From Brevibacillus fulvus (GTDB lineage: Bacteria > Bacillota > Bacilli > Brevibacillales > Brevibacillaceae), in NCBI RefSeq assembly GCF_016908525.1, contig NZ_JAFBEB010000001.1, positions 312,501 to 376,500 of the forward strand: DNA of 64,000 bases, given 5' to 3'. The notes under the pieces were generated by a model that saw nothing but the letters and a program-made list of their open reading frames with translations, was not told the DNA's origin and did no database searches. The translations under genes and the position numbers were made by a program. Position 1 is the stretch's first letter. Each line of letters opens with the position of its first letter. Below, piece after piece: positions 33,431 through 43,069 of this stretch.

Positions 33431-33772
33431 ATGAAAGAAATCAAAACAGAAGCTGAGTTTCAAGAAGCGATCGCTTCAAATAAACTGGTTGTCGTCAAAT
33501 TTTATGCAGACTGGTGCCCCGACTGTCACCGGATTGATCCATTCATGCCGGATGTCGAAAAAGCGTATGCCGACAAACTCGACATGGTGGCGGTGAATCG
33601 GGACAATTTCCCCGAGCTGAGCCAACAGCTGGATGTGTTCGGCATCCCCAGCTTTATCGCGTTCAAACAAGGAAAAGAGCTGGTGCGGTTCGTGAGCAAG
33701 CTGGGCAAAAGCAGAGAAGAAATCGAGCAATTCCTCGATCGCGCCGTTGACGTCAGCGCGGCGTTGGCTTAG
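33431..33772 (+). CDS. Thioredoxin-family protein with WCPDC active site
   Basis: A 113-residue cytoplasmic protein with the thioredoxin fold: [19 protein letters not shown] around the active cysteines (about residues 28-31), the cis-proline in [12 protein letters not shown], and a usual C-terminal helix. The CPDC pair replaces the CGPC of classical thioredoxin, a variant seen in the YbbN/YtpP-like and bacillithiol-linked proteins of Bacillales. It is likely a disulfide reductase or a bacilliredoxin-like helper, not the main TrxA. AAAGGAAGG precedes the ATG. Confidence 0.85.
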   Translation: MKEIKTEAEFQEAIASNKLVVVKFYADWCPDCHRIDPFMPDVEKAYADKLDMVAVNRDNFPELSQQLDVFGIPSFIAFKQGKELVRFVSKLGKSREEIEQFLDRAVDVSAALA

Positions 33773-33809
33773 GCAAATTAGCAGAGAAGACGAAAGGGTC
33801 TCTTGTGTG

Positions 33810-34721
33810 ATGATCAAAATGGAGAAAAAAGGCGAATGGCTTGTTGGCAACCTGGGTGATGCAGAAGCGGGGATGCCTGCCGGCCAGCTGCTGCGGGAAC
33901 AGTGGAAACTGCCGAAAAAGCTGGTTCACCTGCTTTTTCAACACAAAGACATTCTTCTGGATGGATTGTCTGTCGGCCAGCACGTGATAACGGCAGCCGG
34001 TCAGGAAATTCGCCTGCGCGTCTGTCAGCCGGAAGAGTTGGGGCTCGCTCCGGTAACGCATCCGCTAACGATTTTGTACGAGGATGATCATCTGTTGGTC
34101 GCGGATAAGCCTGCCGGGATTTTGCTGCATCCGACAGAGCCGGGCCATCAGGAGACGTTGGACCATTGGGTTGCCGGCCATTTTCAACGGACTGGCATTC
34201 AGGCAAAAGTAAGGCATATTCATCGTTTGGATCAGGACACGTCCGGCGCGGTCTTGTACGCCAAACATGCTTTGGCTGCCGCGCTGCTGGACGAGCGGTT
34301 GCGCTTGCGGCAGATCAAGCGCAACTACATAGCCTTTGTTCACGGACAGTTGAAGCAAAAGCAGGGAACGATTGATCAGCCAATCGGGCGGGACCGCCAT
34401 CATCCGCAACGCAGGCGCGTTTCCCCGCACGGTGAGACAGCGATCACCCATTTTCTCGTGCGACAAAGCTGGCGGGATGCCGCATTGCTCGAATGCCGGC
34501 TGGACACAGGGAGGACCCACCAAATTCGCGTTCATCTCAGTTATTTGGGCCATCCATTGATCGGGGATGTCCTGTACGGCGGACGGGCGGAATTTGGGCT
34601 GAAACGCCAGGCGTTGCATGCCGAACGATTGCGCTTCTTGCATCCTTTTGGCGAACAGGAAATCGAAGTGTACGCGGACTGGCCGCCGGAACTGCTGGAG
34701 CTGCAACAAAGACTCTCCTAA
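33810..34721 (+). CDS. RluA-family pseudouridine synthase
   Basis: A 303-residue RNA pseudouridine synthase. The catalytic aspartate lies in HRLDQDTSGAVLYAK, and other family marks are ILYEDDHLLVADKPAGILLHP and the late LDTGRTHQIRVHLSYLGHPLIGD. An N-terminal S4-like region (about residues 1-85) precedes it. Members modify uridines in 23S rRNA or tRNA; this one resembles the RluD/YjbO group and the target is not decided. Start is ATG 33810, or the GTG directly before it; AAAGGG lies at 33793-33798. The gene follows the thioredoxin gene closely. Confidence 0.9.
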   Translation: MIKMEKKGEWLVGNLGDAEAGMPAGQLLREQWKLPKKLVHLLFQHKDILLDGLSVGQHVITAAGQEIRLRVCQPEELGLAPVTHPLTILYEDDHLLVADKPAGILLHPTEPGHQETLDHWVAGHFQRTGIQAKVRHIHRLDQDTSGAVLYAKHALAAALLDERLRLRQIKRNYIAFVHGQLKQKQGTIDQPIGRDRHHPQRRRVSPHGETAITHFLVRQSWRDAALLECRLDTGRTHQIRVHLSYLGHPLIGDVLYGGRAEFGLKRQALHAERLRFLHPFGEQEIEVYADWPPELLELQQRLS

Positions 34722-34780
34722 CCAAAAGCATTGCCAACGAATACAATGCCAAGAAGAAAACCGAGAAAAGAGGGTAGCGG

Positions 34781-35869
34781 ATGACAAAGCCCATGATCGG
34801 CATTTTAACTTGGCATGAAGGGACCCGTTTTGCCGAGCCAAGCTTTTTCCGCCGCATGATCCGTGCCGGAAAGGAGCTTGGCTGTGTTGTTTATCTGTTT
34901 GGCCCCCAGGATGTGCTGGCCAGCCAACGTAAAGTGAGGGGATATACGTTTCAGCAGGGGACGGGATGGACGCGACAAACATACCGCTTGCCGGATGTGG
35001 TGATCGATCGTTTTCGCTTCAGCCGCACCCATCGTTTTCGCGAATATGTAAAATTGCGCAAACAAAATACCTTCCTCTATGCCAACAACAGATTGGCAAA
35101 CAAATGGAAGGTGCATCAAGTGCTGGAGCGTAACCCGATCATGTGTCAATGGTTGCCGGAAACACGCCTGTACAGTCAACGGAATCTGCGGATGATGCTG
35201 GACAAATACCGAAGGGTGTATGTAAAGCCGGCGAATGGAACGGGTGGCCGCGGGATATTGCGGATTGACAGACAAGGCGCAGTCTTTCGGATGCTCGGAC
35301 GCGATCAACAGCGCCACAAGGTAAGCGGCAGCAAACGCAATAGCGCAGCGCTGGCCAAGTGGCTTGACAACTGGGTGAAGCGGGACAAATATGTGATTCA
35401 GCAGGGACTGTTTTTGGAACTGATCCCCAAACGGGCGATCGATTTGCGCCTATTGATTCAAAAGGATCGCCAGGGAGCGTGGAGCGTCACCGGCTGCGGC
35501 ATCCGCGTCGGCACAAGCAACAGCGCTACGTCCAATTTGCATGGCGGCGGCACAGCGGCGTCGGCTCAACCTTTTCTTGAGCAGCGGTTTGGCCACGACA
35601 AAACAGCGGCCATCCTCCAAGATTGCAACCAGCTGGCATATCAGACAGCGTTGACGCTTGAACAGCATTATGGCCAGATGTTAGAATTAGGGTTGGATAT
35701 CGGAATCGATACAACCGGCCAAGTATGGCTGATTGAAGTCAATCCGAAACCAGGGCGGGAGATTTTTCGCGAAATGGGCGATTGGCAGCGGTACCGCGAA
35801 GCAATCCGCAGGCCGCTGGAGTACGCGCTCTTCCTCAGCGGAAGCAAGCGCATAGCAAGCAAAGCTTAG
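34781..35869 (+). CDS. YheC/YheD-family spore-coat-associated ATP-grasp protein (copy 1)
   Basis: A 362-residue protein of the YheC/YheD family, annotated as endospore coat-associated in Bacillus. The ATP-grasp core shows YVKPANGTGGRGILRI (near residue 147), IDLRLLIQKD, and the metal site DIGIDTTGQVWLIEVNPKPGR near 310. ATP-grasp enzymes form amide or similar bonds through acyl phosphates; the substrate in this family is unknown. AGAGGGTAG precedes the ATG. A second member lies at 50.1 kb on the other strand. The terminator stem overlaps the stop codon. Confidence 0.88.
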   Translation: MTKPMIGILTWHEGTRFAEPSFFRRMIRAGKELGCVVYLFGPQDVLASQRKVRGYTFQQGTGWTRQTYRLPDVVIDRFRFSRTHRFREYVKLRKQNTFLYANNRLANKWKVHQVLERNPIMCQWLPETRLYSQRNLRMMLDKYRRVYVKPANGTGGRGILRIDRQGAVFRMLGRDQQRHKVSGSKRNSAALAKWLDNWVKRDKYVIQQGLFLELIPKRAIDLRLLIQKDRQGAWSVTGCGIRVGTSNSATSNLHGGGTAASAQPFLEQRFGHDKTAAILQDCNQLAYQTALTLEQHYGQMLELGLDIGIDTTGQVWLIEVNPKPGREIFREMGDWQRYREAIRRPLEYALFLSGSKRIASKA

Positions 35870-35893
35870 ACGACGCGAAGGTGTCGTCTTTTT
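35868..35893 (+). terminator. Terminator overlapping the YheC/D copy 1 stop
   Basis: AGACGAC (35868-35874) pairs perfectly with GTCGTCT (35883-35889), followed by TTTT. Confidence 0.88.
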
Positions 35894-35964
35894 CCTGTGA
35901 AAAGAAAAAAATGGGACTAAACATCACCTCGTTTTGGACAAACTTGAGGGAGAAGGAGTGATCG

Positions 35965-36408
35965 ATGTTGGAACAACTTCTCGCCATCCTTAAGGATTAC
36001 TGGCTTTTGGTACTGCTCGTGATCGCGGTGATCACCGTGCTGCAAATTGTGCTGCGCAGCATTTTTCGCTTCACCTCGATATTTGTAACGATCGGTGCGG
36101 TTATGGTACTCGTGTTAAACTATACACCTGAACAGGTGATCAAACTGGGCAGATCGATGGTCGAACAAACGAATCAGGCTTTGCACTCAACGGTCTTGCC
36201 CATTTTGAATGCCGAGTTGAAAGACGCGACCTATCAATTTCATGACGACGGGACCTATGAAGTAAAAACAGCCAGTCTGCGCATTGTCGGTAAAAAAGGA
36301 GACCCGACGGCAACGATTTACTATAAAGATAAACAGTTTAAGGTGGATCTAAGCGATTTGGGAGAAGTTTTGCAACGACAAGTCGAGCAGGGAGGAGGCC
36401 AGATGTGA
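35965..36408 (+). CDS. Small membrane protein, unknown
   Basis: A 147-residue protein with two N-terminal membrane segments (about residues 12-30 and 36-55) and a C-terminal domain of about 85 residues, beta-rich, with YQFHDDGTYEVKTASLRIVG and ATIYYKDKQFKVDLSDL. No family recognised. AGAAGGAG lies well placed before ATG 35965. It is followed by a long perfect hairpin terminator, so it is probably transcribed alone. Confidence 0.75.
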   Translation: MLEQLLAILKDYWLLVLLVIAVITVLQIVLRSIFRFTSIFVTIGAVMVLVLNYTPEQVIKLGRSMVEQTNQALHSTVLPILNAELKDATYQFHDDGTYEVKTASLRIVGKKGDPTATIYYKDKQFKVDLSDLGEVLQRQVEQGGGQM

Positions 36409-36532
36409 TGGCCGGTCGCTCTGGCAACAAGCATCGCATATGAACTGATACCAGGAGTATGCGTAATGCTGTTGTGTCAGCAGCAAGAGCAGGGGAAAGC
36501 CAGCCAATGGCTACGCAATTTTGATTAAGATG

Positions 36533-36572
36533 GGGCATGTCCGAATCGAAACGATTCGGACATGCCCGTTTT
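36533..36572. terminator. Long perfect hairpin between convergent genes
   Basis: A 16-bp perfect stem (36533-36548 with 36552-36567) around an AAA loop, with GTTTTT on the plus side. It ends the plus-strand gene and may also stop the minus-strand amidase transcript. Confidence 0.9.
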
Positions 36573-36597
36573 TGAAGCAAAAGGGGACGCATTTTGC

Positions 36598-38049
36598 TCA
36601 GGAAAATTGCGGGGGTACCCGGTGGTGGGTCGCTTGCTCGAAGGCATAGGCCAGCCGCAATAAAGTAGGTTCACTATACGCCTGGCCGGTAAAGGTAACG
36701 CCAACCGGTCGGCCGTCAGGAGTATATCCAGCCGGTACTGTAATCGATGGATAGCCTGCCTTTGCCGCAATACCGGCACCAAAATTATTGGGGAACAAGA
36801 GCGCATCCAGCTTATGTTCTTTCATCGCAGCATCGATTCCCTGTTCTTTTGCCAACAGCAAGTCTTTGACCCGGCTTGCAATGTATAGCGGATCAGTGAG
36901 GGTGCCGCTGGTTGCCTCTGAATCAAGCAAAATGGTTTGACCATACTTTAAAGTTTGCTCCGGATGATGGAGATTAAATTGGATCAAGTCGCGCAGGCTG
37001 CGAATTTTCGTATGGTCCGGCAATTTGCCGAGGTAGGCATTTAACGCCGGTTTAAACTCATGCAGCAAAACATGGAGATCCCATGGTTCGGCAGCGGTAG
37101 GAAGATTTGCCGGGTCTACGATAATCGCTCCTTGCTGTCTCATCGCCTCGATCGCCGCATTCATGATCGTTCGCTGTTCTTCATTCAAACGCTCATAATA
37201 AACAGAGCGGGGGATGCCGATTCTTGCGCCCCGCAAGCCATCCGGATCGAGATATTGGCAGTAATCCGTCTGGACATAGTCGCCGCTTGTCCAGGTAGCA
37301 GGATCGTTTTCATCGATCCCGGTCATTGCGCTTAACAAAATCGCCGCATCGCGAACCGTGCGCGTCATCGGTCCGGCGGTATCCTGACTTACGGCAATCG
37401 GAATGATTCCGCTGCGGCTGATCAAGCCGACGGTCGGTTTGATTCCGACCAGTGAATTGGCGCTGGCCGGGCTGATAATCGAGCCGGATGTTTCTGTACC
37501 GATGGCGGCGACAGCCAAATTGGCGGCAATGGCCGAAGCGGAGCCGGAGCTGGAGCCGCCGACATCAAATACACCTGGACCGTATGGATTGAGCACCTGA
37601 CCGCCGCGGGAACTGTATCCATTCGGCATGTTTACGGTCATAAAGTTGGCCATTTCGGTTAAATTCGTTTTTCCGAGGATGATCGCGCCGTTTTTGCGCA
37701 GCTGTTGGGCAACGAACGAATCAGCGCTTGCATAAGAATTGGCTAGCGCGAGAGTTCCGGCGCTTGTATGCATTTTATCGCCTGTATCAATATTATCTTT
37801 CAAAAGAATCGGAATTCCGTGCAGCGGGGACCGGATTCCTTTCTGTTTACGTTCGAGATCGAGCGCTTCCGCAATATGCAGGGCATCAGGATTGATTTCC
37901 AACACCGCATTCAGTTTCGGTCCCTGCTTGTCCAGGGCTGCGATTCGCTGCAAATAAGTTAGCACCAGTGTTCTCGCGGTTACTTTTCCCGCGCTCATCG
38001 CTTGCTGCAGTTGTTCTATTGTGGCTTCTACAATCCAATCGTCGTTCAT
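36598..38049 (-). CDS. Amidase (amidase-signature family)
   Basis: A 483-residue amidase-signature hydrolase that cleaves C-N amide bonds. The Ser-cisSer-Lys triad is visible: the Lys in GIPILLKDNIDTGD (near residue 83), the cis-Ser in GGSSSGSASAIAAN and the nucleophile in TETSGSIISPAS. It resembles stand-alone amidases rather than GatA: gatB and gatC are absent and the C-terminus differs. ATG 38049 is chosen because GAGGAGG lies six bases ahead. Substrate unknown. It is convergent with the small membrane gene. Confidence 0.9.
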   Translation of the reverse strand: MNDDWIVEATIEQLQQAMSAGKVTARTLVLTYLQRIAALDKQGPKLNAVLEINPDALHIAEALDLERKQKGIRSPLHGIPILLKDNIDTGDKMHTSAGTLALANSYASADSFVAQQLRKNGAIILGKTNLTEMANFMTVNMPNGYSSRGGQVLNPYGPGVFDVGGSSSGSASAIAANLAVAAIGTETSGSIISPASANSLVGIKPTVGLISRSGIIPIAVSQDTAGPMTRTVRDAAILLSAMTGIDENDPATWTSGDYVQTDYCQYLDPDGLRGARIGIPRSVYYERLNEEQRTIMNAAIEAMRQQGAIIVDPANLPTAAEPWDLHVLLHEFKPALNAYLGKLPDHTKIRSLRDLIQFNLHHPEQTLKYGQTILLDSEATSGTLTDPLYIASRVKDLLLAKEQGIDAAMKEHKLDALLFPNNFGAGIAAKAGYPSITVPAGYTPDGRPVGVTFTGQAYSEPTLLRLAYAFEQATHHRVPPQFS

Positions 38050-38133
38050 CGGGGCCTCCTCAACATAGGACAAAGATCAATACTGTTTTAAGCATAACAC
38101 AAACAGCAGTGCGATGATGATTATTTGCAATAT

Positions 38134-38172
38134 AAAAAAGCCGCTCCCTGTGATGTGAACAGGGAGCGGCTT
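38134..38172 (-). terminator. Terminator of trhO
   Basis: A perfect 14-bp stem, AAGCCGCTCCCTGT with its complement (38159-38172 and 38138-38151), followed by six T on the minus strand. Confidence 0.93.
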
Positions 38173-38178
38173 GCCATA

Positions 38179-39105
38179 TTAAGCGTGGCTGGCCACTGTT
38201 TCTTCCTCAACATAACGGTTCCGCGGATGTTCGCGGCATTCATCCGAGCAAGAGCGTTTGTATTTTTTCTCGCACTCAGGGCAGCAGATGTGTTGGCGGT
38301 TGCACTCCGGATTCGCGCAGTTCACATAACGGTCTTCCGTTTTGCCGCAATAGTAGCATTTGCCGATTACGACATCTTCCTCTGTGCGGTTGATCGGGAC
38401 AGAGATGCGCTCATCAAACACATAGCATTTGCCGTCCCACAGTCTGCCTTTCACTTCAGGATCTTTCCCATAGGATACGATACCGCCGTGCAGTTGGTAT
38501 ACTTCTTTGAATCCTTCCTTCAACAAGAAGCCGGACAATTTTTCACAGCGAATTCCGCCTGTGCAGTAGGTGAGGACTTTTTTATCCTTGTAATCGGCCA
38601 GGTTTTTGCGAATCCATTCCGGAAATTCACGGGAAGAGCGGACTTCCGGACGGATCGCACCGCGGAAATGACCGATATCGTATTCGTAATAGTTGCGTCC
38701 GTCAAGAATCACAACATCATCGCGCTGAATCATTTCATACCATTCTTTTGGAGACAAGCGTTTGCCCGTCAATTCATTCGGATTGACGTCCTCTTCCAGA
38801 CGCCAGGTTACGATCTCTTTTTTCGCGCGGACAAACATTTTTTTGAACGCATGTTGGTCAGCTTCATCTATTTTAAATTCCATGTCTGCGAAACGAGGAT
38901 CTTTCCGCAGATCAGCCATATATTTGTCGGTTTGTTCAATCGTTCCCGATACGGTACCGTTAAATCCTTCAGGAGCAACGAGAATGCGGCCTTTCAACCC
39001 CAGCTCTTTGCAGTAGGCAAGATGCTCGGCAGCAAATTGTTCATGGTTTTCAATGGGAACATATTTATAGTACAACAAAATTCGATACGGTTTTTGTACT
39101 TGCAT
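38179..39105 (-). CDS. trhO: tRNA uridine(34) hydroxylase TrhO (rhodanese-domain protein)
   Basis: TrhO adds a hydroxyl to U34 of certain tRNAs using O2, the first step to mo5U/mcmo5U in Bacillus. The 308-residue protein has the N-terminal acylphosphatase-like part (residues 1-110, with [16 protein letters not shown]), a rhodanese domain with the active cysteine in [11 protein letters not shown] (near residue 189), and a cysteine-rich C-terminal zinc-binding-like tail (CYYCGKTED, then C-rich pairs). The ATG at 39105 has GGGGTG about ten bases ahead. A TATAAT at 39160-39155 on the minus strand is a likely -10. Confidence 0.93.
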   Translation of the reverse strand: MQVQKPYRILLYYKYVPIENHEQFAAEHLAYCKELGLKGRILVAPEGFNGTVSGTIEQTDKYMADLRKDPRFADMEFKIDEADQHAFKKMFVRAKKEIVTWRLEEDVNPNELTGKRLSPKEWYEMIQRDDVVILDGRNYYEYDIGHFRGAIRPEVRSSREFPEWIRKNLADYKDKKVLTYCTGGIRCEKLSGFLLKEGFKEVYQLHGGIVSYGKDPEVKGRLWDGKCYVFDERISVPINRTEEDVVIGKCYYCGKTEDRYVNCANPECNRQHICCPECEKKYKRSCSDECREHPRNRYVEEETVASHA

Positions 39106-39302
39106 TGTACAAATTCACCCCTACCTATTAAATTTAAATTAAAACGTAACGTCTATTATAACCGATCACTAGGAGAAAAGATAGGGGAAATTGTTGCAAA
39201 GGCACAAGGGTTCTTCACTTCTTCTAAGTAAAACGAAACCGATCGCCACCGGAATCGTATGAATAATTATGATCAGAGATTTTGAGAATGCGGAGGTAAT
39301 GA

Positions 39303-40298
39303 ATGAACACCGGACAGGAACCAGAGAGTTTTTTGGCATTGATTAAAAAAGGAAACAAATCATCAGCTTTGGCTTTGCTTGGCAATGCCGTAATCGCCGC
39401 GATCAAAATGGTGGCCGCGACGGCAAGCGGCAGCGGGGCGATGTTTGCATCCGCGATGCACTCGTTGGCGGATGCCGTCAATCAGGGGTTTGTGTTTGTC
39501 GGCAGCATTTTGGCGGAAAAAAGCCCGACTCGCAGATTTCCCAATGGCTTTGGCCGTGTGATCAATCTGTTTTGCATGGTCGCGGTGATTGTGGTCACGA
39601 TGATGGCCTATGAAACGATCAAAGAAGGATGGCATTTGTTCCAGCATCCTGTGAAAACCGACATGTTTTGGTTAAATACCAGCGTGCTGATCATCAACTT
39701 GTTGATCGATGGCGCGATTTTGATTAAAGCAATGAAAGAGATCGTCAAGGAAGCAAGAGTGCAGATAAAAGGATTGGCGTTCATTCCGGCCTCTTTTCAA
39801 AATGTTGGCCGCGCAGCACCGCCGACACGTTTGGTCTTTTACGAAGATTTGGTAGCGGTCAGCGGGGCGCTTCTCGCGTTGGTCGCGATCGTTGTCACAG
39901 CTTTTACTGATTTTACCAAGCTGGACGGGATTGTTTCGATGTTGATCGGCTTGTTGATGCTGGGCGTCGCTTTTCGCGTCGGCTACGACAATATGGTCGG
40001 GCTGATCGGCGTGATGGCTCCGCCGGACGTAACGGATAAAGTGGCGCGGATTATTTTGGCGGATCAAGATGTGACGGACATTAACGGAATCCGGGTTGTC
40101 CAGGAAGGGCGCTATTATCATGTCGACGCGATGATCGAACTGCGCATTGGCCTGTCGCTGGCGGATGCCGATGACATAAAATTTCGGATTGAACGAAAAC
40201 TGTTGGGCGAACCGGAGATCAAGGATGTTGTCTTGGGAATTATCGAAGATAACGGCGTTCAGAACTGGTCGCCGCAAACGCTGGATCGTTCCCTTTAG
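39303..40298 (+). CDS. Cation diffusion facilitator (CDF) family transporter
   Basis: A 331-residue membrane transporter with six segments and a cytoplasmic C-terminal domain. The metal site of segment 2 is seen as ASAMHSLADAVNQG (His and Asp). In segment 5 the usual HxxxD is replaced by the FYEDLVAVSGALLAL pattern, as in the SLC30A9-type branch, so metal choice (Zn, Mn, Fe) is uncertain. The C-terminal part has GIRVVQEGRYYHVDAMIE, typical of the dimer domain. CGGAGGTAA precedes the ATG. No metalloregulator is adjacent. Confidence 0.88.
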   Translation: MNTGQEPESFLALIKKGNKSSALALLGNAVIAAIKMVAATASGSGAMFASAMHSLADAVNQGFVFVGSILAEKSPTRRFPNGFGRVINLFCMVAVIVVTMMAYETIKEGWHLFQHPVKTDMFWLNTSVLIINLLIDGAILIKAMKEIVKEARVQIKGLAFIPASFQNVGRAAPPTRLVFYEDLVAVSGALLALVAIVVTAFTDFTKLDGIVSMLIGLLMLGVAFRVGYDNMVGLIGVMAPPDVTDKVARIILADQDVTDINGIRVVQEGRYYHVDAMIELRIGLSLADADDIKFRIERKLLGEPEIKDVVLGIIEDNGVQNWSPQTLDRSL

Positions 40299-40328
40299 GG
40301 CGAAAAACAGCGAATCCTCGTCTGTTTA

Positions 40329-40337
40329 TGGTATAAT
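40329..40337 (+). promoter_or_regulatory. Extended -10 promoter of dut
   Basis: TG-G-TATAAT at 40329-40337, 36 bases before the dut ATG. The -35 region is weak. Confidence 0.6.
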
Positions 40338-40372
40338 GCTTGCAATTGCAACAACGCAGAGAGGGGAAACCA

Positions 40373-40912
40373 ATGAGGAAGCAGAGAGAACAAGTAGCAG
40401 TAAAAGTAAAAACACTTCATCCGGATGCGGCGATTCCACGCTATGCAAAAGCGCTGGATGCCGGCTTTGATCTGGTCGCCGTAGAGGATGTCATCATTGC
40501 GCCTGGAGAGACGGCAAAAATCAAGACCGGACTCGCCTTCGCGATTCCCGACGGGTATGAATTGCAGGTGCGCCCACGCTCCGGAATCAGCGCCAAAACC
40601 AAACTGCGGATCAGTAATTCTCCCGGTACAATCGATGCCGGCTATCGCGGCGAAGTCGCCATTTTGATGGACAATATCCGGATTCCTTCCGGAGCAATTT
40701 CCCATGAATGTTTTGATCTATCCGAGCAGCCGATACAGGTCGAGCAACCGGTTGATCGGCATGCCTATCTGATCCGCAAAGGGGAACGCATTGCCCAAGG
40801 AGTGCTGTGCGAGGTGCCGCTGGCCATGTTTGAACAAGTGGCAGAGCTTGATGAGACAGAACGGGGTGCCGGTGGCTTTGGCAGCAGCGGTGTCGGCACA
40901 CAATCGAAATAA
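40373..40912 (+). CDS. dut: dUTP diphosphatase (trimeric dUTPase)
   Basis: Dut hydrolyses dUTP to dUMP, keeping uracil out of DNA and feeding dTMP synthesis. The 179-residue protein has all five trimeric dUTPase motifs: AGFDLVA, RPRSGIS, GTIDAGYRGEV, GERIAQ and the glycine-rich RGAGGFGSSG at the C-terminus. It is somewhat longer than typical (about 145), with an insert between motifs 3 and 4. ATG 40373 follows GAGAGGGGAAA; an upstream in-frame start is inside the leader. It is flanked by its own promoter and terminator. Confidence 0.95.
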   Translation: MRKQREQVAVKVKTLHPDAAIPRYAKALDAGFDLVAVEDVIIAPGETAKIKTGLAFAIPDGYELQVRPRSGISAKTKLRISNSPGTIDAGYRGEVAILMDNIRIPSGAISHECFDLSEQPIQVEQPVDRHAYLIRKGERIAQGVLCEVPLAMFEQVAELDETERGAGGFGSSGVGTQSK

Positions 40913-40932
40913 AGTCAGACGGACTGGCAACC

Positions 40933-40970
40933 TGAACCAGCAGCATAAGTGCTGACTGGTTCATTTCTTT
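40933..40970 (+). terminator. Terminator after dut
   Basis: TGAACCAG (40933-40940) pairs with CTGGTTCA (40955-40962), with inner AGCA/TGCT pairing, then TTTCTTT. Confidence 0.8.
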
Positions 40971-41099
40971 CTCGCCGCTTCTGGCAAATACGATGCGGGA
41001 CTTGCTTTCCATAAAAAAATGGCTGTCAGCCTAGAGCTTCGAATCAAAACATGGTACGATAGAGATTGGTGTACTTGTAAAGGCCAGGTGAACATGATT

Positions 41100-43034
41100 A
41101 TGCAAATGCTTTCGGTTGAACAACTTACCAAGAGTTATGGCGAAAAAGTCCTTTTCGATCAGATCTCTTTTCATATTTCGGAACAACAGCGGATCGGTCT
41201 GATCGGCGTGAATGGAACCGGTAAGTCCTCGCTGTTGAAAATTATCGCCGGTCTGGATACGGCCGACAGCGGCAAGGTCGTCCACGCCAATCATTTCCAT
41301 GTGGAATATTTGCCGCAAAATCCTGTGTTTGACGAAACGTCGACGGTGCTGGACCAGGTGTTTTATGGGGAAAGTCCGTTGATGAAGCTCCTGCGAGACT
41401 ATGAACAGGTGTTGGCCGACTTGCAACGCGAACCGGACAATCAGCAGGCACAACAGCGATTGCTCAATTTGCAAAACAGGATGGATGCAGCCAACGCCTG
41501 GGAAATGAATACACAAGCGAAGACGATTTTGACACGCCTGGGCATCACGCAATTTTTTGCCCCTGTGTCGCAATTGTCTGGCGGTCAGCGCAAACGGGTG
41601 GCAATGGCTCGCGCTTTGATTCAACCGGCTGATCTGCTGGTATTGGATGAACCAACCAACCATCTCGACAATGAAACGATCGAATGGCTGGAAGAGTATT
41701 TAAATCGGTACAAAGGTTCAATTTTGCTGGTAACGCACGACCGGTACTTTCTTGATCGGGTCGCCAATCGGATTTTCGAATTGGATCGCGGGAAGTTGTA
41801 CAGCTACGAAGGCAACTATGCCGCTTTTCTGGAGAAAAAGGCGGAACGTCTTGAACTGGAAGCGGCCGCCGAAAGCAAGCGGCAAAATTTGCTGCGCCGG
41901 GAACTGGCCTGGCTGCATCGCGGCGCAAAAGCTCGCACGACCAAGCAAAAGGCGAGAATTCAACGGGTGGAAGAACTGCGCGACCGAAAAGCGGACGGAC
42001 CGACAGACAAGTTGGACATGGCGCTCGGAGCCAGTCGGTTGGGTAAAAAAGTGCTGGAGATCGAGCATTTGCAGAAACGATACGGGGAGCGCACCCTCAT
42101 CCGCGATTTCAGTCATATTGTCCAGCCGGGCGACCGGATCGGCATTATCGGACCAAACGGCAGCGGCAAATCGACGCTGCTCAATCTGATTGCCGGCCGC
42201 ATCCAGCCTGACGCTGGCTCGATCGAGATCGGACAAACGGTCAAGTTGGCTTATTACACGCAAGAAAGCGTGGAAATGAACGACCAACAGCGTGTGATCG
42301 ATTATATCAAAGAGGTGGCGGAAGTCATCCATACCGTTGACGGTCAGACAATCACCGCTGCACAAATGCTGGAACGCTTCCTCTTCCCGCCCTACATGCA
42401 GTGGACCTTGATTGGCAAACTGTCCGGCGGGGAGAAACGTCGCCTGTATCTGCTGCGCACCTTGATGGGTGAACCGAACGTGCTGCTGCTGGATGAACCG
42501 ACCAACGACCTCGATATTGAGACGTTGACCATTCTCGAAGATTATTTGGATTCGTTTCCGGGTACGGTGATTACGGTTTCTCACGACCGCTATTTCCTCG
42601 ATCGGACCGTTGACGATTTGTTTGCTTTTGAAGGTGACGGAGACATACGTCACTTCACCGGAAACTATACCGATTATCTTCAGGCTCGGCGCGCCCAGCC
42701 GGATTTGCCCAACTCGCCAGCTTCTTCCCCTTCCGGCAAAACGGCGCGGGCGGAAGCGTCCAATGCGTCGTCTGCCACGGGCAGAAATCAGAATCGCTCC
42801 CGCAAACTCTCCTATAAGGAGCAGAAGGAGTGGGAAAGCATCGAAGGCAAAATTGCCGAGCTGGAAACAAAAGCGGCGGAATTGAAACAGGCGATTGCCG
42901 AGGCGGCAAGCGATTATGCCAAAATCGAAGGATTGTATCAGGAAGAGCAGCGGGTCGCCGCCGAATTGGAAGCCGCCATTGAAAGATGGGCGGAACTCTC
43001 CGCATTGGTAGAAGAAATGGAACAACAAAAATAG
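41100..43034 (+). CDS. ABC-F ATPase, Uup-like
   Basis: A 644-residue protein with two ABC cassettes and no membrane segment. Cassette 1 has GVNGTGKSS, LSGGQRKRVAMARAL and LLVLDEPTNHLD; cassette 2 has GPNGSGKST, LSGGEKRRLYLL and LLLDEPTNDLD. Between them is the P-site-type linker, and after residue about 540 a polar spacer and a C-terminal coiled coil, as in Uup. ABC-F proteins act on ribosomes, and Uup is linked to ribosome assembly and DNA transposition effects. Start is uncertain among ATG 41094, 41100 and 41106; AGGTG fits 41100 best. Confidence 0.92.
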   Translation: MQMLSVEQLTKSYGEKVLFDQISFHISEQQRIGLIGVNGTGKSSLLKIIAGLDTADSGKVVHANHFHVEYLPQNPVFDETSTVLDQVFYGESPLMKLLRDYEQVLADLQREPDNQQAQQRLLNLQNRMDAANAWEMNTQAKTILTRLGITQFFAPVSQLSGGQRKRVAMARALIQPADLLVLDEPTNHLDNETIEWLEEYLNRYKGSILLVTHDRYFLDRVANRIFELDRGKLYSYEGNYAAFLEKKAERLELEAAAESKRQNLLRRELAWLHRGAKARTTKQKARIQRVEELRDRKADGPTDKLDMALGASRLGKKVLEIEHLQKRYGERTLIRDFSHIVQPGDRIGIIGPNGSGKSTLLNLIAGRIQPDAGSIEIGQTVKLAYYTQESVEMNDQQRVIDYIKEVAEVIHTVDGQTITAAQMLERFLFPPYMQWTLIGKLSGGEKRRLYLLRTLMGEPNVLLLDEPTNDLDIETLTILEDYLDSFPGTVITVSHDRYFLDRTVDDLFAFEGDGDIRHFTGNYTDYLQARRAQPDLPNSPASSPSGKTARAEASNASSATGRNQNRSRKLSYKEQKEWESIEGKIAELETKAAELKQAIAEAASDYAKIEGLYQEEQRVAAELEAAIERWAELSALVEEMEQQK

Positions 43035-43069
43035 CTGTAAAATAAATGATAAAGGCGGTAATTAGACGA

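Noticed and set aside
38125-39231. 368-codon plus-strand frame opposite trhO
   Set aside because: Shadow of trhO, whose rhodanese and cysteine motifs and ribosome binding site are on the minus strand.
39106-39302. Metal riboswitch before the CDF transporter
   Set aside because: The 197-bp gap was read for yybP-ykoY and NiCo-like motifs; none recognised. It seems to hold only the trhO promoter on the minus strand.
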